Positions 1 to 7,250 of a stretch of 26,978 nt of DNA are shown in pieces. This DNA comes from Alphaproteobacteria bacterium. GTDB lineage: Bacteria; Pseudomonadota; Alphaproteobacteria; Rhodobacterales; Rhodobacteraceae. Location of the stretch: the NCBI GenBank assembly GCA_024277955.1, contig JAJRUE010000272.1, forward strand, positions 1-26,978. Reading direction: 5' to 3'. The position numbers were made by a program, and so were the translations under genes. Every line of letters starts with the position of its first letter. Position 1 is the stretch's first letter. Below the pieces are notes generated by a model, which saw only the letters and a program-made list of their open reading frames with translations, did no database searches and was not told where the DNA came from.

Positions 1-317
1 CTGTCCCAGAAGTTTTCCAGACACCCGCGCACATAGGCGGTGGCCTCGGCGAAACCGGGCAGACCCTGGGTGCGCAAGACCGCATCGGCGTAAAAGATCC
101 CGGCGCGCAGGTCGTGGCTGCGCCCCATGATCACCAGCGCCTTTTCGGCGACGTCACGATAGTCGGGGTCTTCGGCCGCCAGGATCTGATCCCCGGCCTG
201 CCGTTCCTCACCGGGCTGCGCGGCAAGCTCCATTTCGGTGAAATCCGGGTCATATTCCAGATTCTCACCGCTCGGAAGCTCATCGCTGTGCGCCTTCAGC
301 AGCGACTCAAGGTCCAT
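1..317 (-). CDS. tssA: TssA (ImpA-type) type VI secretion protein, N-terminal part
   Basis: Partial gene: it starts at ATG 317 and leaves the window at the left edge after 105 codons. The start follows a GGGAGAG ribosome site two bases upstream of the ATG. The visible protein begins MDLESLLKAHSDELPSGENL and has the ImpA N-terminal pattern: a PSGENLEYDPDF block, a GDQILAAEDPDYRDV block, then RSHDLRAGIFYADAVLRTQG and a final LENFWD. In the TssA family this domain precedes a C-terminal region that caps or primes the growing T6SS sheath in the cytoplasm. It is the only core T6SS gene in view, so a T6SS cluster to the left is inferred. It diverges from the gene at 512, with about 195 bp of shared promoter region between them. 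The domain call is by recalled family pattern. Confidence 0.85.
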   Translation of the reverse strand, partial: MDLESLLKAHSDELPSGENLEYDPDFTEMELAAQPGEERQAGDQILAAEDPDYRDVAEKALVIMGRSHDLRAGIFYADAVLRTQGLPGFAEATAYVRGCLENFWD

Positions 318-405
318 TTCTCTCCCTTCGGGCAATCTTTGTGTTGCCCTTTCTTGCCGCCCGGCCGCGGGGTTCGTTTCCCCGTCTGTACCGGAACGTC
401 CACAT

Positions 406-427
406 ATGCTTGCTTTGCAAAAAGCAT
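406..427. repeat. Small inverted repeat in the tssA / 512 divergent promoter region
   Basis: ATGCTT at 406-411 is exactly complementary to AAGCAT at 422-427, around a 10-base loop containing TTTGCAAA. It lies in the AT-richer part of the 318-511 intergenic region, where promoters for both divergent genes must sit. It could be an operator or chance. I found no convincing -35/-10 pair with correct spacing nearby. Downstream, GGCAGGAG at 496-502 is the ribosome site for the 512 gene. Confidence 0.25.
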
Positions 428-511
428 TAAGACAATACTCGTCCCATAATCATCCTTATCATTGGCTTAAAGTCAATCACGATTACGCCCGTCCGGCAGG
501 AGCATTTTCGC

Positions 512-1819
512 ATGGCAGGAATGAAAACCGAAGGCGAGGAACTCAAGAAGCTGTTGAAATTGGGCAGGAAACGCCCGCTGCCTTTTGGCTTCTGCATCGG
601 ACCGAGCGACGAAGACCACCTGCTGATCATTCATCGCAAGCGCAAGCCGGCGATGCTGGGCAAGGCGGCGCGCGCCGAGGGGCTGGGCTCAAAAATCGCC
701 TTTGGCATGCTTGCGGTCAGCGGCCGGCTGGTCACGTTGACCTGCGAACGCGAAGCCCCGGCCCTGGCCAAGAAGATGAAGCGCTTCTTGATCCGGCAGA
801 AGCTGAAGCTGAACGTTCTGGTGCTGGATGCGGCGGGCCGGGAACTGGAAAGCGACATCGAAGACCTGGAAGAAGACCCGGGTTGGAACCGCGACGACCA
901 GGACGCGGGCGATGACCTGCAAACGCCCAAAGTTGCGGCGGGCGACACCCCTGCGGGACCGGCGGTCGGCGACGGTCACCGCGCCACGCTGGTATCCCGT
1001 CTCAAGGCGATCCAGCCCGGCGTGATGGCGGCCAAGGGCGAGCAGGGCGAAAAGCTGAAACGGGTTCTGACACTGGCGGCGGCGCATCTGAAGGCCGGCG
1101 ATCTGGCCAAGGCGGCGCAATCGATCGCGGCGCTGGAAAAGGCGCTGGCCCCGTCCGGCAGCCGCGATCCGGCCCCGGAAAACAAGGCGAAACCCGCCGC
1201 CACGACACCCGCGACGCCCGCGGTCGGCCCCGCCGAACTGGTCCCGCGCCTGGACGCCGCGCGCAAGGCCATAGCCGAGCTTGACGACACCATCGCCGCC
1301 AAGCTGAACAAGGCGGTTTTCATCGTCTCAAGGCTGATTGCCGCGCAGGACTACGCCAAGGCCCACGCGACCTTGCAGAAGATCACCCAGGCCCTGTCGC
1401 GCCACTCGCCCGAAGCCCGAAACGATACCCACCCCGAACCGGTCGCCGCCTCGCGCGCCGCCTGGCTGCGCAGCCGGCAGACGCTGAGCCGAGGGTTGCA
1501 GAAGCTCAAGGAAGCCATCGACGCCGGGACATCGGATGTTCCGGCGCTCGAGGGCGTTTCGGCGCGCAGCGCGATCCCGTTCGATCACGCCCGGGCGCTG
1601 GATGCGCGGCTGGAAAAGACGCTGGAAAAGCTGACCCGGGCCAGCGATGACACGGAGCGCGAACAGCTCAGGGCGCAGGCGCTTGGGCTGGTCGAAGAAT
1701 ACCGGGCCGAACTGGACAGGCCGTTTTTCACGGCTGTCGACGACAACGGCTTTGCGAACACCGACCTGCGCGCGATGGCGCTGGCGGCCCTGAAACAGGT
1801 GCGCGCGGCACTCGGCTGA
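512..1819 (+). CDS. Unknown T6SS-linked protein with internal helical repeats (435 aa)
   Basis: I do not recognise a named family with confidence. The start follows GGCAGGAG with 9-base spacing. No signal peptide or membrane segment is visible, so the product is probably cytoplasmic. Residues about 5-115 form a compact Lys/Arg-rich domain (KRPLPFGFCIG, HLLIIHRKRKPAMLGKAAR, KKMKRFLIRQKLKLNVLVL). An acidic linker follows (about 115-150). Two similar helical segments then occur at about 160-212 and 243-295; both begin LV-x-RL and contain a (K/R)L(K/N)(K/R)-about 10-LxAxDxAKA pattern. A long charged helical tail reaches the end. It is the first gene of the run facing away from tssA, 36 bp before the secreted-protein gene. 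A scaffold, chaperone or effector-associated role is inference only. Confidence 0.8.
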   Translation: MAGMKTEGEELKKLLKLGRKRPLPFGFCIGPSDEDHLLIIHRKRKPAMLGKAARAEGLGSKIAFGMLAVSGRLVTLTCEREAPALAKKMKRFLIRQKLKLNVLVLDAAGRELESDIEDLEEDPGWNRDDQDAGDDLQTPKVAAGDTPAGPAVGDGHRATLVSRLKAIQPGVMAAKGEQGEKLKRVLTLAAAHLKAGDLAKAAQSIAALEKALAPSGSRDPAPENKAKPAATTPATPAVGPAELVPRLDAARKAIAELDDTIAAKLNKAVFIVSRLIAAQDYAKAHATLQKITQALSRHSPEARNDTHPEPVAASRAAWLRSRQTLSRGLQKLKEAIDAGTSDVPALEGVSARSAIPFDHARALDARLEKTLEKLTRASDDTEREQLRAQALGLVEEYRAELDRPFFTAVDDNGFANTDLRAMALAALKQVRAALG

Positions 1820-1855
1820 CGCGCCGCCACATTCACCCAACCCGACGGAGGAAAC

Positions 1856-2284
1856 ATGGGACGGATCAATTTCCTGGCACTGGCCGCAACCGCGGCGATG
1901 CTGCTGACCGGCGGCCCGGCGCTGGCCGAACCCGGCAAGCTGACCATCGAACTGAACAAGCTGGAAGACGCGGACGCCGGCGCCTGCCGGGCGTTCTTTC
2001 TGTTTCGCAACCAGACCGGCATGACTTTTGAGGGCTTCAAGATGTCGCTGGCGGTGCTCGATGCGAACGGCATCATCGACCGCATCCTGGCGATCGACGC
2101 GGCCCCGCTGCCGGTGGCGCGCACGACCCTCAAACTGTTCGACATCCCGGAAACCAGCTGTTCGAACATTTCCGAGATCCTGCTGCACGAACTGTCATCC
2201 TGCCGCCCGCAGAACGCCGACGAGATGGACTGTTTCCCGATCCTCGAACTGACCAGCAAATCCGCCGCCGCCCTGGTGAAATAG
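1856..2284 (+). CDS. Small secreted protein of unknown function (142 aa)
   Basis: A strong GGAGG precedes the ATG by six bases. The N-terminus MGRINFLALAATAAMLLTGG is a Sec-type signal peptide, with likely cleavage after PALA (about residue 23). The mature part (about 120 aa) contains four Cys: one in DAGACRAFF, then SSCR, CSNI and MDCFP, suggesting two periplasmic disulfides. The pattern RAFFLFRNQTGMTFEGFKMSL looks like an immunoglobulin-like beta fold, but I cannot name the family. Its TAG stop directly abuts the ATG of the ExbB-like gene (TAGATG), so the two are translationally coupled. It is therefore probably a periplasmic partner of the ExbB/ExbD complex (inference). Confidence 0.85.
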   Translation: MGRINFLALAATAAMLLTGGPALAEPGKLTIELNKLEDADAGACRAFFLFRNQTGMTFEGFKMSLAVLDANGIIDRILAIDAAPLPVARTTLKLFDIPETSCSNISEILLHELSSCRPQNADEMDCFPILELTSKSAAALVK

Positions 2285-2926
2285 ATGCTGGCCGCGCTGA
2301 TCGACACTCTGAAAACCGGCGGGCCGATCGTTTTCGTGCTGCTGGCGCTGTCGGTGGTTTCGCTGACCCTGATCCTGGTCAAGATCGTCCAGCTCTGGCC
2401 GGTGCTGTCGGGCGCAAGGCTGCGTGGCGCTGCGTTCGAACACTGGAAGAACGGCGACCAGACCGAAGCGGTGCAAACCATCGCGGCGGGGCGATCCCCG
2501 GCCGACCGGGTGCTGACCTACGCCATGCAGTCGCTTCAGGTCGGGTTTCGCGGCGCCGCGCTGGATGCGGAACTGACCCGGCTCGGCAATCACGAAATGG
2601 CGGCGATGTACCGCTACCTGCGGGTGCTCGAACTGATCGCGATGGTCAGCCCGTTGCTGGGGCTGCTGGGCACGGTGCTGGGGATGATCCAGTCGTTCCA
2701 GGAACTGGAACTCGCCCAGGGCGCTGCCAATGCCTCGGTCCTGGCGGGCGGCATCTGGCAGGCCCTGCTGACCACCGCGGCGGGGTTGCTGGTGGCCATT
2801 CCCGCGGCGATCGCGGCCACGCTTCTGGGCGCGCGCATCGACATGGCGGTGCACCTGATCGAAAGCGCGGTTGGCGAACTGATGCTGATCGACGCCCGCA
2901 AAACCCCGAAGTCCGCGACCGGGTAG
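2285..2926 (+). CDS. ExbB/TolQ/MotA-family proton channel subunit
   Basis: The 213-aa protein has the ExbB/TolQ layout: one N-terminal membrane helix (about 14-40, IVFVLLALSVVSLTLILVKI), a cytoplasmic loop, and two C-terminal helices. The second helix carries SPLLGLLGTVLGMIQSF; the third carries ALLTTAAGLLVAIPAAI with the conserved TT pair that lines the proton path in this family. These subunits form a pentameric inner-membrane pore around an ExbD dimer and convert proton-motive force into movement of a periplasmic partner. The gene abuts the secreted-protein gene and is followed after 7 bp by the first ExbD. The N-terminal periplasmic extension typical of TonB-system ExbB is absent, so length is closer to TolQ. 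Membership of a standard TonB or Tol system is not supported by the neighbours. Confidence 0.9.
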   Translation: MLAALIDTLKTGGPIVFVLLALSVVSLTLILVKIVQLWPVLSGARLRGAAFEHWKNGDQTEAVQTIAAGRSPADRVLTYAMQSLQVGFRGAALDAELTRLGNHEMAAMYRYLRVLELIAMVSPLLGLLGTVLGMIQSFQELELAQGAANASVLAGGIWQALLTTAAGLLVAIPAAIAATLLGARIDMAVHLIESAVGELMLIDARKTPKSATG

Positions 2927-2933
2927 GCTGGCC

Positions 2934-3374
2934 ATGGCACAGGTCCTGATCAAACGCGCCCCGCCGCCCAAGGCCCTGATTTCGCTGGTGCCTCTGATCG
3001 ACGTGATGCTGATCCTGCTGGTGTTTTTCATGGTCACCTCGACCTATCTCGACCTCGACATGGTGCCCGCGGTCGACCGCGCCAGCCAAGCCGCGCCCGA
3101 TACCGCGCCAACCGGCCGGGCCAGCGCGAAAGCCGGAGCACCGATGCTGATCCGGATCGGCAGCGACGGACGCCCGGCCCTGCGCGGGCGCCCCCTGGAG
3201 CGGGAAGCCCTGGCGGCGGCGATCCGCGCCCGGCTGGACGCCGCACCGCGAACCCGGATCCTGATCCTGCCGCTGGCGGGATCCCGGATGCAGGCGCTGA
3301 TCTCGGTCATGGAAACCGCAACGCTTGCCGGCGCGACCCGCCTGCGCGTGGTCCGGCTGGAGCCGCTCCCATGA
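2934..3374 (+). CDS. ExbD/TolR-family biopolymer transport protein, copy 1
   Basis: The 146-aa protein has a short basic cytoplasmic N-terminus, one membrane helix (about 15-38) with the essential family Asp (D23 in VPLIDVMLILLVFF), and a periplasmic domain of about 100 residues. That domain ends in a beta-alpha pattern (LILPLAGSRMQALISVMETA, then LRVVRLEPLP) typical of ExbD/TolR. In the family this Asp is protonated during rotation or movement inside the ExbB pentamer. A linker rich in Ala, Pro and Thr (about 48-65) follows the helix. The stop overlaps the ATG of the second ExbD by four bases (ATGA), so both subunits are co-translated. Confidence 0.9.
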   Translation: MAQVLIKRAPPPKALISLVPLIDVMLILLVFFMVTSTYLDLDMVPAVDRASQAAPDTAPTGRASAKAGAPMLIRIGSDGRPALRGRPLEREALAAAIRARLDAAPRTRILILPLAGSRMQALISVMETATLAGATRLRVVRLEPLP

Positions 3375-3775
3375 AGCTGAACCGCGCCGCCCGCCGCCAG
3401 CACCCGGAAACCATCGTCGCGCTGATCGACGTGGTGTTTTTCCTGCTGGTGTTCTTCATGCTGATCGGCCGGATGGACGCGACATCGCCCTTCGAAGTCC
3501 TCCCCCCGGTGGCGCAGACCGGCGCAGACATGCCGGCGGGCGGGGTGACCCTGTCGGTCGCCGCCGACGGGCGGCTGGCGCTGGATGGAGTGGAAATCAG
3601 CCGCGCGGACCTTGACCGGGCGATCCGCGTCCGGCTGGCCGGGGATCCGTCAACGCTGCTGCGCGTCAACGCCCACAAGGACGTGGAACTGCGCCACGTG
3701 CTGCCGCTGGTGGCCGCGCTCGAACAGATGGGCGCGCGCGACGTGGTGCTGGTTGTCACCCCGACGCCGCCATGA
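3371..3775 (+). CDS. ExbD/TolR-family biopolymer transport protein, copy 2
   Basis: The 134-aa protein has a basic N-terminus (MKLNRAARRQ), one membrane helix carrying D20 in VALIDVVFFLLVFFML, and a periplasmic ExbD/TolR domain ending HVLPLVAALEQMGARDVVLVV. It is clearly diverged from the preceding copy, particularly in the periplasmic part, so it is not a recent duplication. Paired ExbD genes behind one ExbB occur in several specialised ExbBD systems and may form a heterodimer in the pore (family knowledge plus inference). ATGA overlaps couple it to the genes on both sides. Confidence 0.9.
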   Translation: MKLNRAARRQHPETIVALIDVVFFLLVFFMLIGRMDATSPFEVLPPVAQTGADMPAGGVTLSVAADGRLALDGVEISRADLDRAIRVRLAGDPSTLLRVNAHKDVELRHVLPLVAALEQMGARDVVLVVTPTPP

Positions 3776-5466
3776 CCGGCCCGGCGAACCGCGCGGCCCT
3801 GTGGCTGATCGGCGGCGGGGTTTCGGTGGCCGCGCACCTGGGGGTGCTGGCGGCCCTGTCGATCAGCGTCCGGCCCGACCCGGTTCCCGACCAGCCGATC
3901 CCCAACAGCCAGCTCGAGATGCAGGCCTACCAGGTCCGCCGCAGCCAGGCCCGCCCGGCGCAGCCAGAGACCCGGACCGCGCCCGCCGCCGATGCCTCGG
4001 GGACGCGGCTGGATGCCGAAGCGGTGCGCCAGACCACCGCCCGCCCGGTCCGACCCGCGCAAACCGCGCTGGCCGCCAGCAGGCCCGATGCACCAACCCT
4101 GGCGGCCCACCCGCCCGGCGGCACCGCCCTGCCCGGCCAGCCCGCGCCGATCCAGGCCGTGGCCGAACAAACCGCCGCCCCGACCCCGGTCGCGGCAACC
4201 CCTGCCACCGCCACCGTCCTGCCCCCGCGCCCCACGCCCGCCACCGCGCTGCGCCCGCAACCCGCCGACCTGCCGCCGATCCAGGCCGCGCAGGTCCGGC
4301 CCGACACACTGCGCGCGGCGCGCGTCGCAGCTTCAACCATGGCCGCCGCCAGCGTCCAGGCGGCCCGCCTGTCAGCCACCGCCCCACCCAGCGAACGGAT
4401 CACCCCGCGCCCGCCGGCGCCGCAGGTGCTGGCCGTTGCCGCGGCCACCGCACGCCCGCTTGCCGCCGTGACCCAGCCGGCGCGCCCCGCAGCGCAGGTC
4501 ATCCAGGCCGCCATGCCGCTTGCCCAGGCCCGCCCGCAGGCCGCCCCCCTCGCCGCCGCCGCGCCCGCGACCAGCCCCGCGCCACAAGCCGAGGCCCCCG
4601 CCACACCGGCCCCGGCCCTGCCCCCCCCGGCGCTTGAGGCGACCGCGATGCTCGCCTTCGACGCGGGTGCCGGCGACCAGGTCGATCCGGTCTCGGTCCT
4701 CGCGTTTCAAAGCTTTACCCAGACGCTGGACGCGACCCGGACCTCGGGCGCGCGCGGCCAGTTGCGCGACGGTGTCGCCCAGTTGCTGGACCGGGTGCCC
4801 TGTTCGCGGCTGCAGGTCAGCTTTGACCCGGATACCGCCACGCTGCTGCTGAACGGCCACGTGCCCGAAGATGGGCTGCGCGCCCCGGTGCTGCAGGCGC
4901 TGCAGGCCCAGGTCGGGGCCAATATCCGGGTGACGGACAATCTGCGGGTGCTGCCGCGTCCGCAATGCGGCGTGCTGAGCGGGATCGCCGCCCTGGGGCT
5001 GGCGGCTTCGACCGACCAGAACACCGACCCACGGCTTTTGGGCAAGAACACCCAGGTGCGCGAGTTCCGCTTTCGCGAGGGGCAGCGCCTGGTCCTGGAC
5101 CTTGGCGCGCCGGATTACGACAGTTTCGTCTACGTCGACTACTATGACGCCACGGGCCAGGTCATTCATCTGGTGCCCAACCAGGTGGTGCCGCTTGAAA
5201 GACACACGGCCAAAACCAGCTTTCAGGTCGGGGCAGAGCGTGCTGGCAAGCCGTCGCTGAACATCGCCATCGGACCGCCATTTGGCCAGGAAATCGCCGT
5301 CGCCTTTGCCGCGTCCGAGCCGCTGTACGATGGCGTCCGCCCGCTGGTCGAACCCGCCGGGCCCTATCTGGAATGGCTCAGGGAGCGGATCGCACAGGCG
5401 CGCGCCACCGTCCCTGATTTCAAGGGGGAATGGGTGTATTTCTTCGTCGTCACGCGACCGCGGTGA
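3772..5466 (+). CDS. TonB-like anchored protein with BON-like and DUF4384-like C-terminal domains
   Basis: The 564-aa protein has one N-terminal membrane helix (about 8-31), then a long Ala/Pro/Arg/Gln-rich periplasmic stretch (about 35-310) like the TonB spacer. Instead of a TonB C-terminus it has a BON-like unit (about 336-400, LLDRVPCSRLQVSFDPD to VLPRPQC, Cys at both ends) and a DUF4384-like domain (about 408-555). The latter contains EGQRLVLDLGAPDY, SFVYVDYYDATGQVIHLVPN, PPFGQEIAVAFAASEPLYD and a closing YLEWLRERIAQA helix. DUF4384 domains commonly accompany caspase-fold or kinase proteins, and a caspase-fold gene converges here 19 bp downstream. Position and ATGA overlap with ExbD2 suggest it is the moving partner of the ExbBD pore, reaching across the periplasm. 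The low-complexity stretch produces long antisense frames that are not genes. Confidence 0.85.
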   Translation: MTGPANRAALWLIGGGVSVAAHLGVLAALSISVRPDPVPDQPIPNSQLEMQAYQVRRSQARPAQPETRTAPAADASGTRLDAEAVRQTTARPVRPAQTALAASRPDAPTLAAHPPGGTALPGQPAPIQAVAEQTAAPTPVAATPATATVLPPRPTPATALRPQPADLPPIQAAQVRPDTLRAARVAASTMAAASVQAARLSATAPPSERITPRPPAPQVLAVAAATARPLAAVTQPARPAAQVIQAAMPLAQARPQAAPLAAAAPATSPAPQAEAPATPAPALPPPALEATAMLAFDAGAGDQVDPVSVLAFQSFTQTLDATRTSGARGQLRDGVAQLLDRVPCSRLQVSFDPDTATLLLNGHVPEDGLRAPVLQALQAQVGANIRVTDNLRVLPRPQCGVLSGIAALGLAASTDQNTDPRLLGKNTQVREFRFREGQRLVLDLGAPDYDSFVYVDYYDATGQVIHLVPNQVVPLERHTAKTSFQVGAERAGKPSLNIAIGPPFGQEIAVAFAASEPLYDGVRPLVEPAGPYLEWLRERIAQARATVPDFKGEWVYFFVVTRPR

Positions 5467-5485
5467 ACGGCCCCGCCAAGCCTGC

Positions 5486-7009
5486 CTACCGGCAGCCGCC
5501 CTTGGCCCAAACCATCAGGTTGCGTTTCAGCGTACCGCCGAACGGATGTTCCTTGTTCAGCGCGCGCGACGTATCGGCCGCAAGATAGGTCTGCGCCTGT
5601 TCGCACAGGTTGGCGCGTTCCCACTGGTGGCAGTTGGAACAGGTCTTGGTCTTCCAGAAACTTTCCGGCAGCCCCTCGACCGGCGGGAATATCGGCGACG
5701 ACTTGATGATCTCGGCCAGGGTCTTGCCGATGATGGCCGGATCGCCGAATTCGAGCGGCTTGAGAAAACTCACCTCGCTTGGCAGCCCGTTCAGCACGTT
5801 GTTCGGCGCGCCGGTGGCGGGATCCTGAACCGCGGCTGTCTGCTGTTCGGCCGGCTGGGCCGCGGCGGCAGCGGCGGCAGCAGCGGCCTTGGCCTCTTTC
5901 GCCTGCAGCGCGGCGATTTCAGTGCGGGCAAATTCGGCGAACATGCCCTGTGGGAATTCCCGCAGATAGTTCTGGTAGCCCTCGATCGTCGCCGCCACCT
6001 GGGCCTGATCATACAGCGTCTGTTCGCGCTCGGACGGCCCCGAAGGCGCGGGCGCCGCGGCCTGTTGCTGGGCGGTGCTCGAGGTTCCGGAAAGCTCGGC
6101 TTCCATCACCTGGTCCAGCAGCTTGCGCGCATCGTCGCCGAACTGGCTTTGCGGATAGGCGCGCAGGAACAGCATGATCTGCACCGGGTCGCGCGTCGCC
6201 TGCACCGATTCCCACAGTTGGCGTTCGGCCAGCTCTTCCGGATCGACCGGGGCGGCGGCCTTGAACATGAATTCACCCGTAAGCGAAGACGTATCCCAGG
6301 GCGTCTGCCGCCCGCCGGTTTCCTTGCGCACCGCGACGCGCACATTCTTGAAGGTTTCTTCGATCTTCAGCCCCGGCACCGAGATTTCCCGCGCCAGGGC
6401 CTTGGAATAGGGGCTGTTGCCATCCAGCCCGTCCAGCGCAACCCCGCCCGGCGCGGTGGCGTAAGACAGGAACGTGCCGACCGGAGCCTTCATTTCAGCT
6501 AGGCCGGGGTCGTCGAATTCCGGGATGTTCTGGAACGGGTTGTTGCGGCAGGCGTCGAGGATCACGATGTTGGTCTGGTTGCGCGCCGAACGCATCTGGC
6601 GCAGAACCGACCCGGCGTCGATCGACACCAGATCCAGATCTGCGGCATCGGTCAGCGCCGCATCCGTGGGCACCAGATAGTTCTTGCCAAAGGACTGAAC
6701 CCCATGCCCGGCATAGTAGAAAAGCCCCGTCGCATCCGGGCCGGCGCTGCGCAACGCGCGGCCGAATTGCGACACGCCGCGTTTCAGCGTCGCCAGGTCC
6801 GAATCGATCAGCAAGGTCACGTCGAAACCCTGCGCTTCCAGCGTGCTGGCGATCAACCGGGCGTCGTTCGACGGGTTATCCAGCGATGGCACCGACTGAT
6901 AGACGCTGTTGCCAACCACCAGCGCGATCCGCGCCTGGGCGTTTGCCATGCCAGCGCCAAACGCGCCAAAAACCAGAAAAACCAGGAATGATTGCAGTAG
7001 TTTCAACAA
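5486..7009 (-). CDS. Secreted caspase-fold (peptidase C14-like) protein with C-terminal CXXCH motif
   Basis: The 507-aa protein starts with a Sec signal peptide (residues 1-25, cleavage near MANA-QA). A caspase-like p20 domain follows (about 27-270) with both catalytic positions: His102 in FYYAGHGVQ and Cys154 in ILDACRNNPF. The middle (about 275-430) is helical, Ala/Gln-rich and repeat-like (PVQIMLFLRAYPQSQFGDDA and TIEGYQNYLREFPQGMFAEFA look like two related TPR-type helices). The last 51 residues contain CSNCH (457-461), Cys469 and Cys506. CXXCH is the covalent haem c attachment motif, but a zinc or disulfide role is equally possible. Export to the periplasm is unlike cytosolic metacaspases. 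The gene converges on the TonB-like gene with no evident terminator and diverges from the YceI-OmpA gene. Confidence 0.88.
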   Translation of the reverse strand: MLKLLQSFLVFLVFGAFGAGMANAQARIALVVGNSVYQSVPSLDNPSNDARLIASTLEAQGFDVTLLIDSDLATLKRGVSQFGRALRSAGPDATGLFYYAGHGVQSFGKNYLVPTDAALTDAADLDLVSIDAGSVLRQMRSARNQTNIVILDACRNNPFQNIPEFDDPGLAEMKAPVGTFLSYATAPGGVALDGLDGNSPYSKALAREISVPGLKIEETFKNVRVAVRKETGGRQTPWDTSSLTGEFMFKAAAPVDPEELAERQLWESVQATRDPVQIMLFLRAYPQSQFGDDARKLLDQVMEAELSGTSSTAQQQAAAPAPSGPSEREQTLYDQAQVAATIEGYQNYLREFPQGMFAEFARTEIAALQAKEAKAAAAAAAAAAQPAEQQTAAVQDPATGAPNNVLNGLPSEVSFLKPLEFGDPAIIGKTLAEIIKSSPIFPPVEGLPESFWKTKTCSNCHQWERANLCEQAQTYLAADTSRALNKEHPFGGTLKRNLMVWAKGGCR

Positions 7010-7250
7010 AATCCGTCCTCGTTTCTTTTCGCCATCGCTAACCGGCAGAACCCTTGGTCGTATCGCACGACACCGGCCCGCCCGTCACATATAATCTGCC
7101 CCAGGACCCAAATTTTTGTTGCGCTACAATACCGCGGGTAGCTTAATCAATATTGTTCGCATCGGTTCACGATGCAAGTTTTCTCTGCTGGTAGCAGCCC
7201 GCGTGCGGGTGCGCGACCAATAGTGGCCGTTCTGGATGAAAGAGGTTTAA

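Noticed and set aside
429..461. Possible -35/-10 promoter pairs for the 512 gene
   Set aside because: AAGACA at 429-434 and CATAAT at 445-450 are only 10 bases apart, and other pairings have 20-base spacing; not supportable.
2285..3775. A classical tolQ-tolR or TonB iron-uptake locus
   Set aside because: No tolA, tolB, pal, TonB receptor or siderophore gene is present; the shaft protein lacks a TonB C-terminus and there are two ExbDs.
3307..4604. Long antisense frames opposite the ExbD2 and TonB-like genes
   Set aside because: They are Gly/Arg/Ala-rich shadows of the Pro/Ala-rich spacer, with no recognisable domain.
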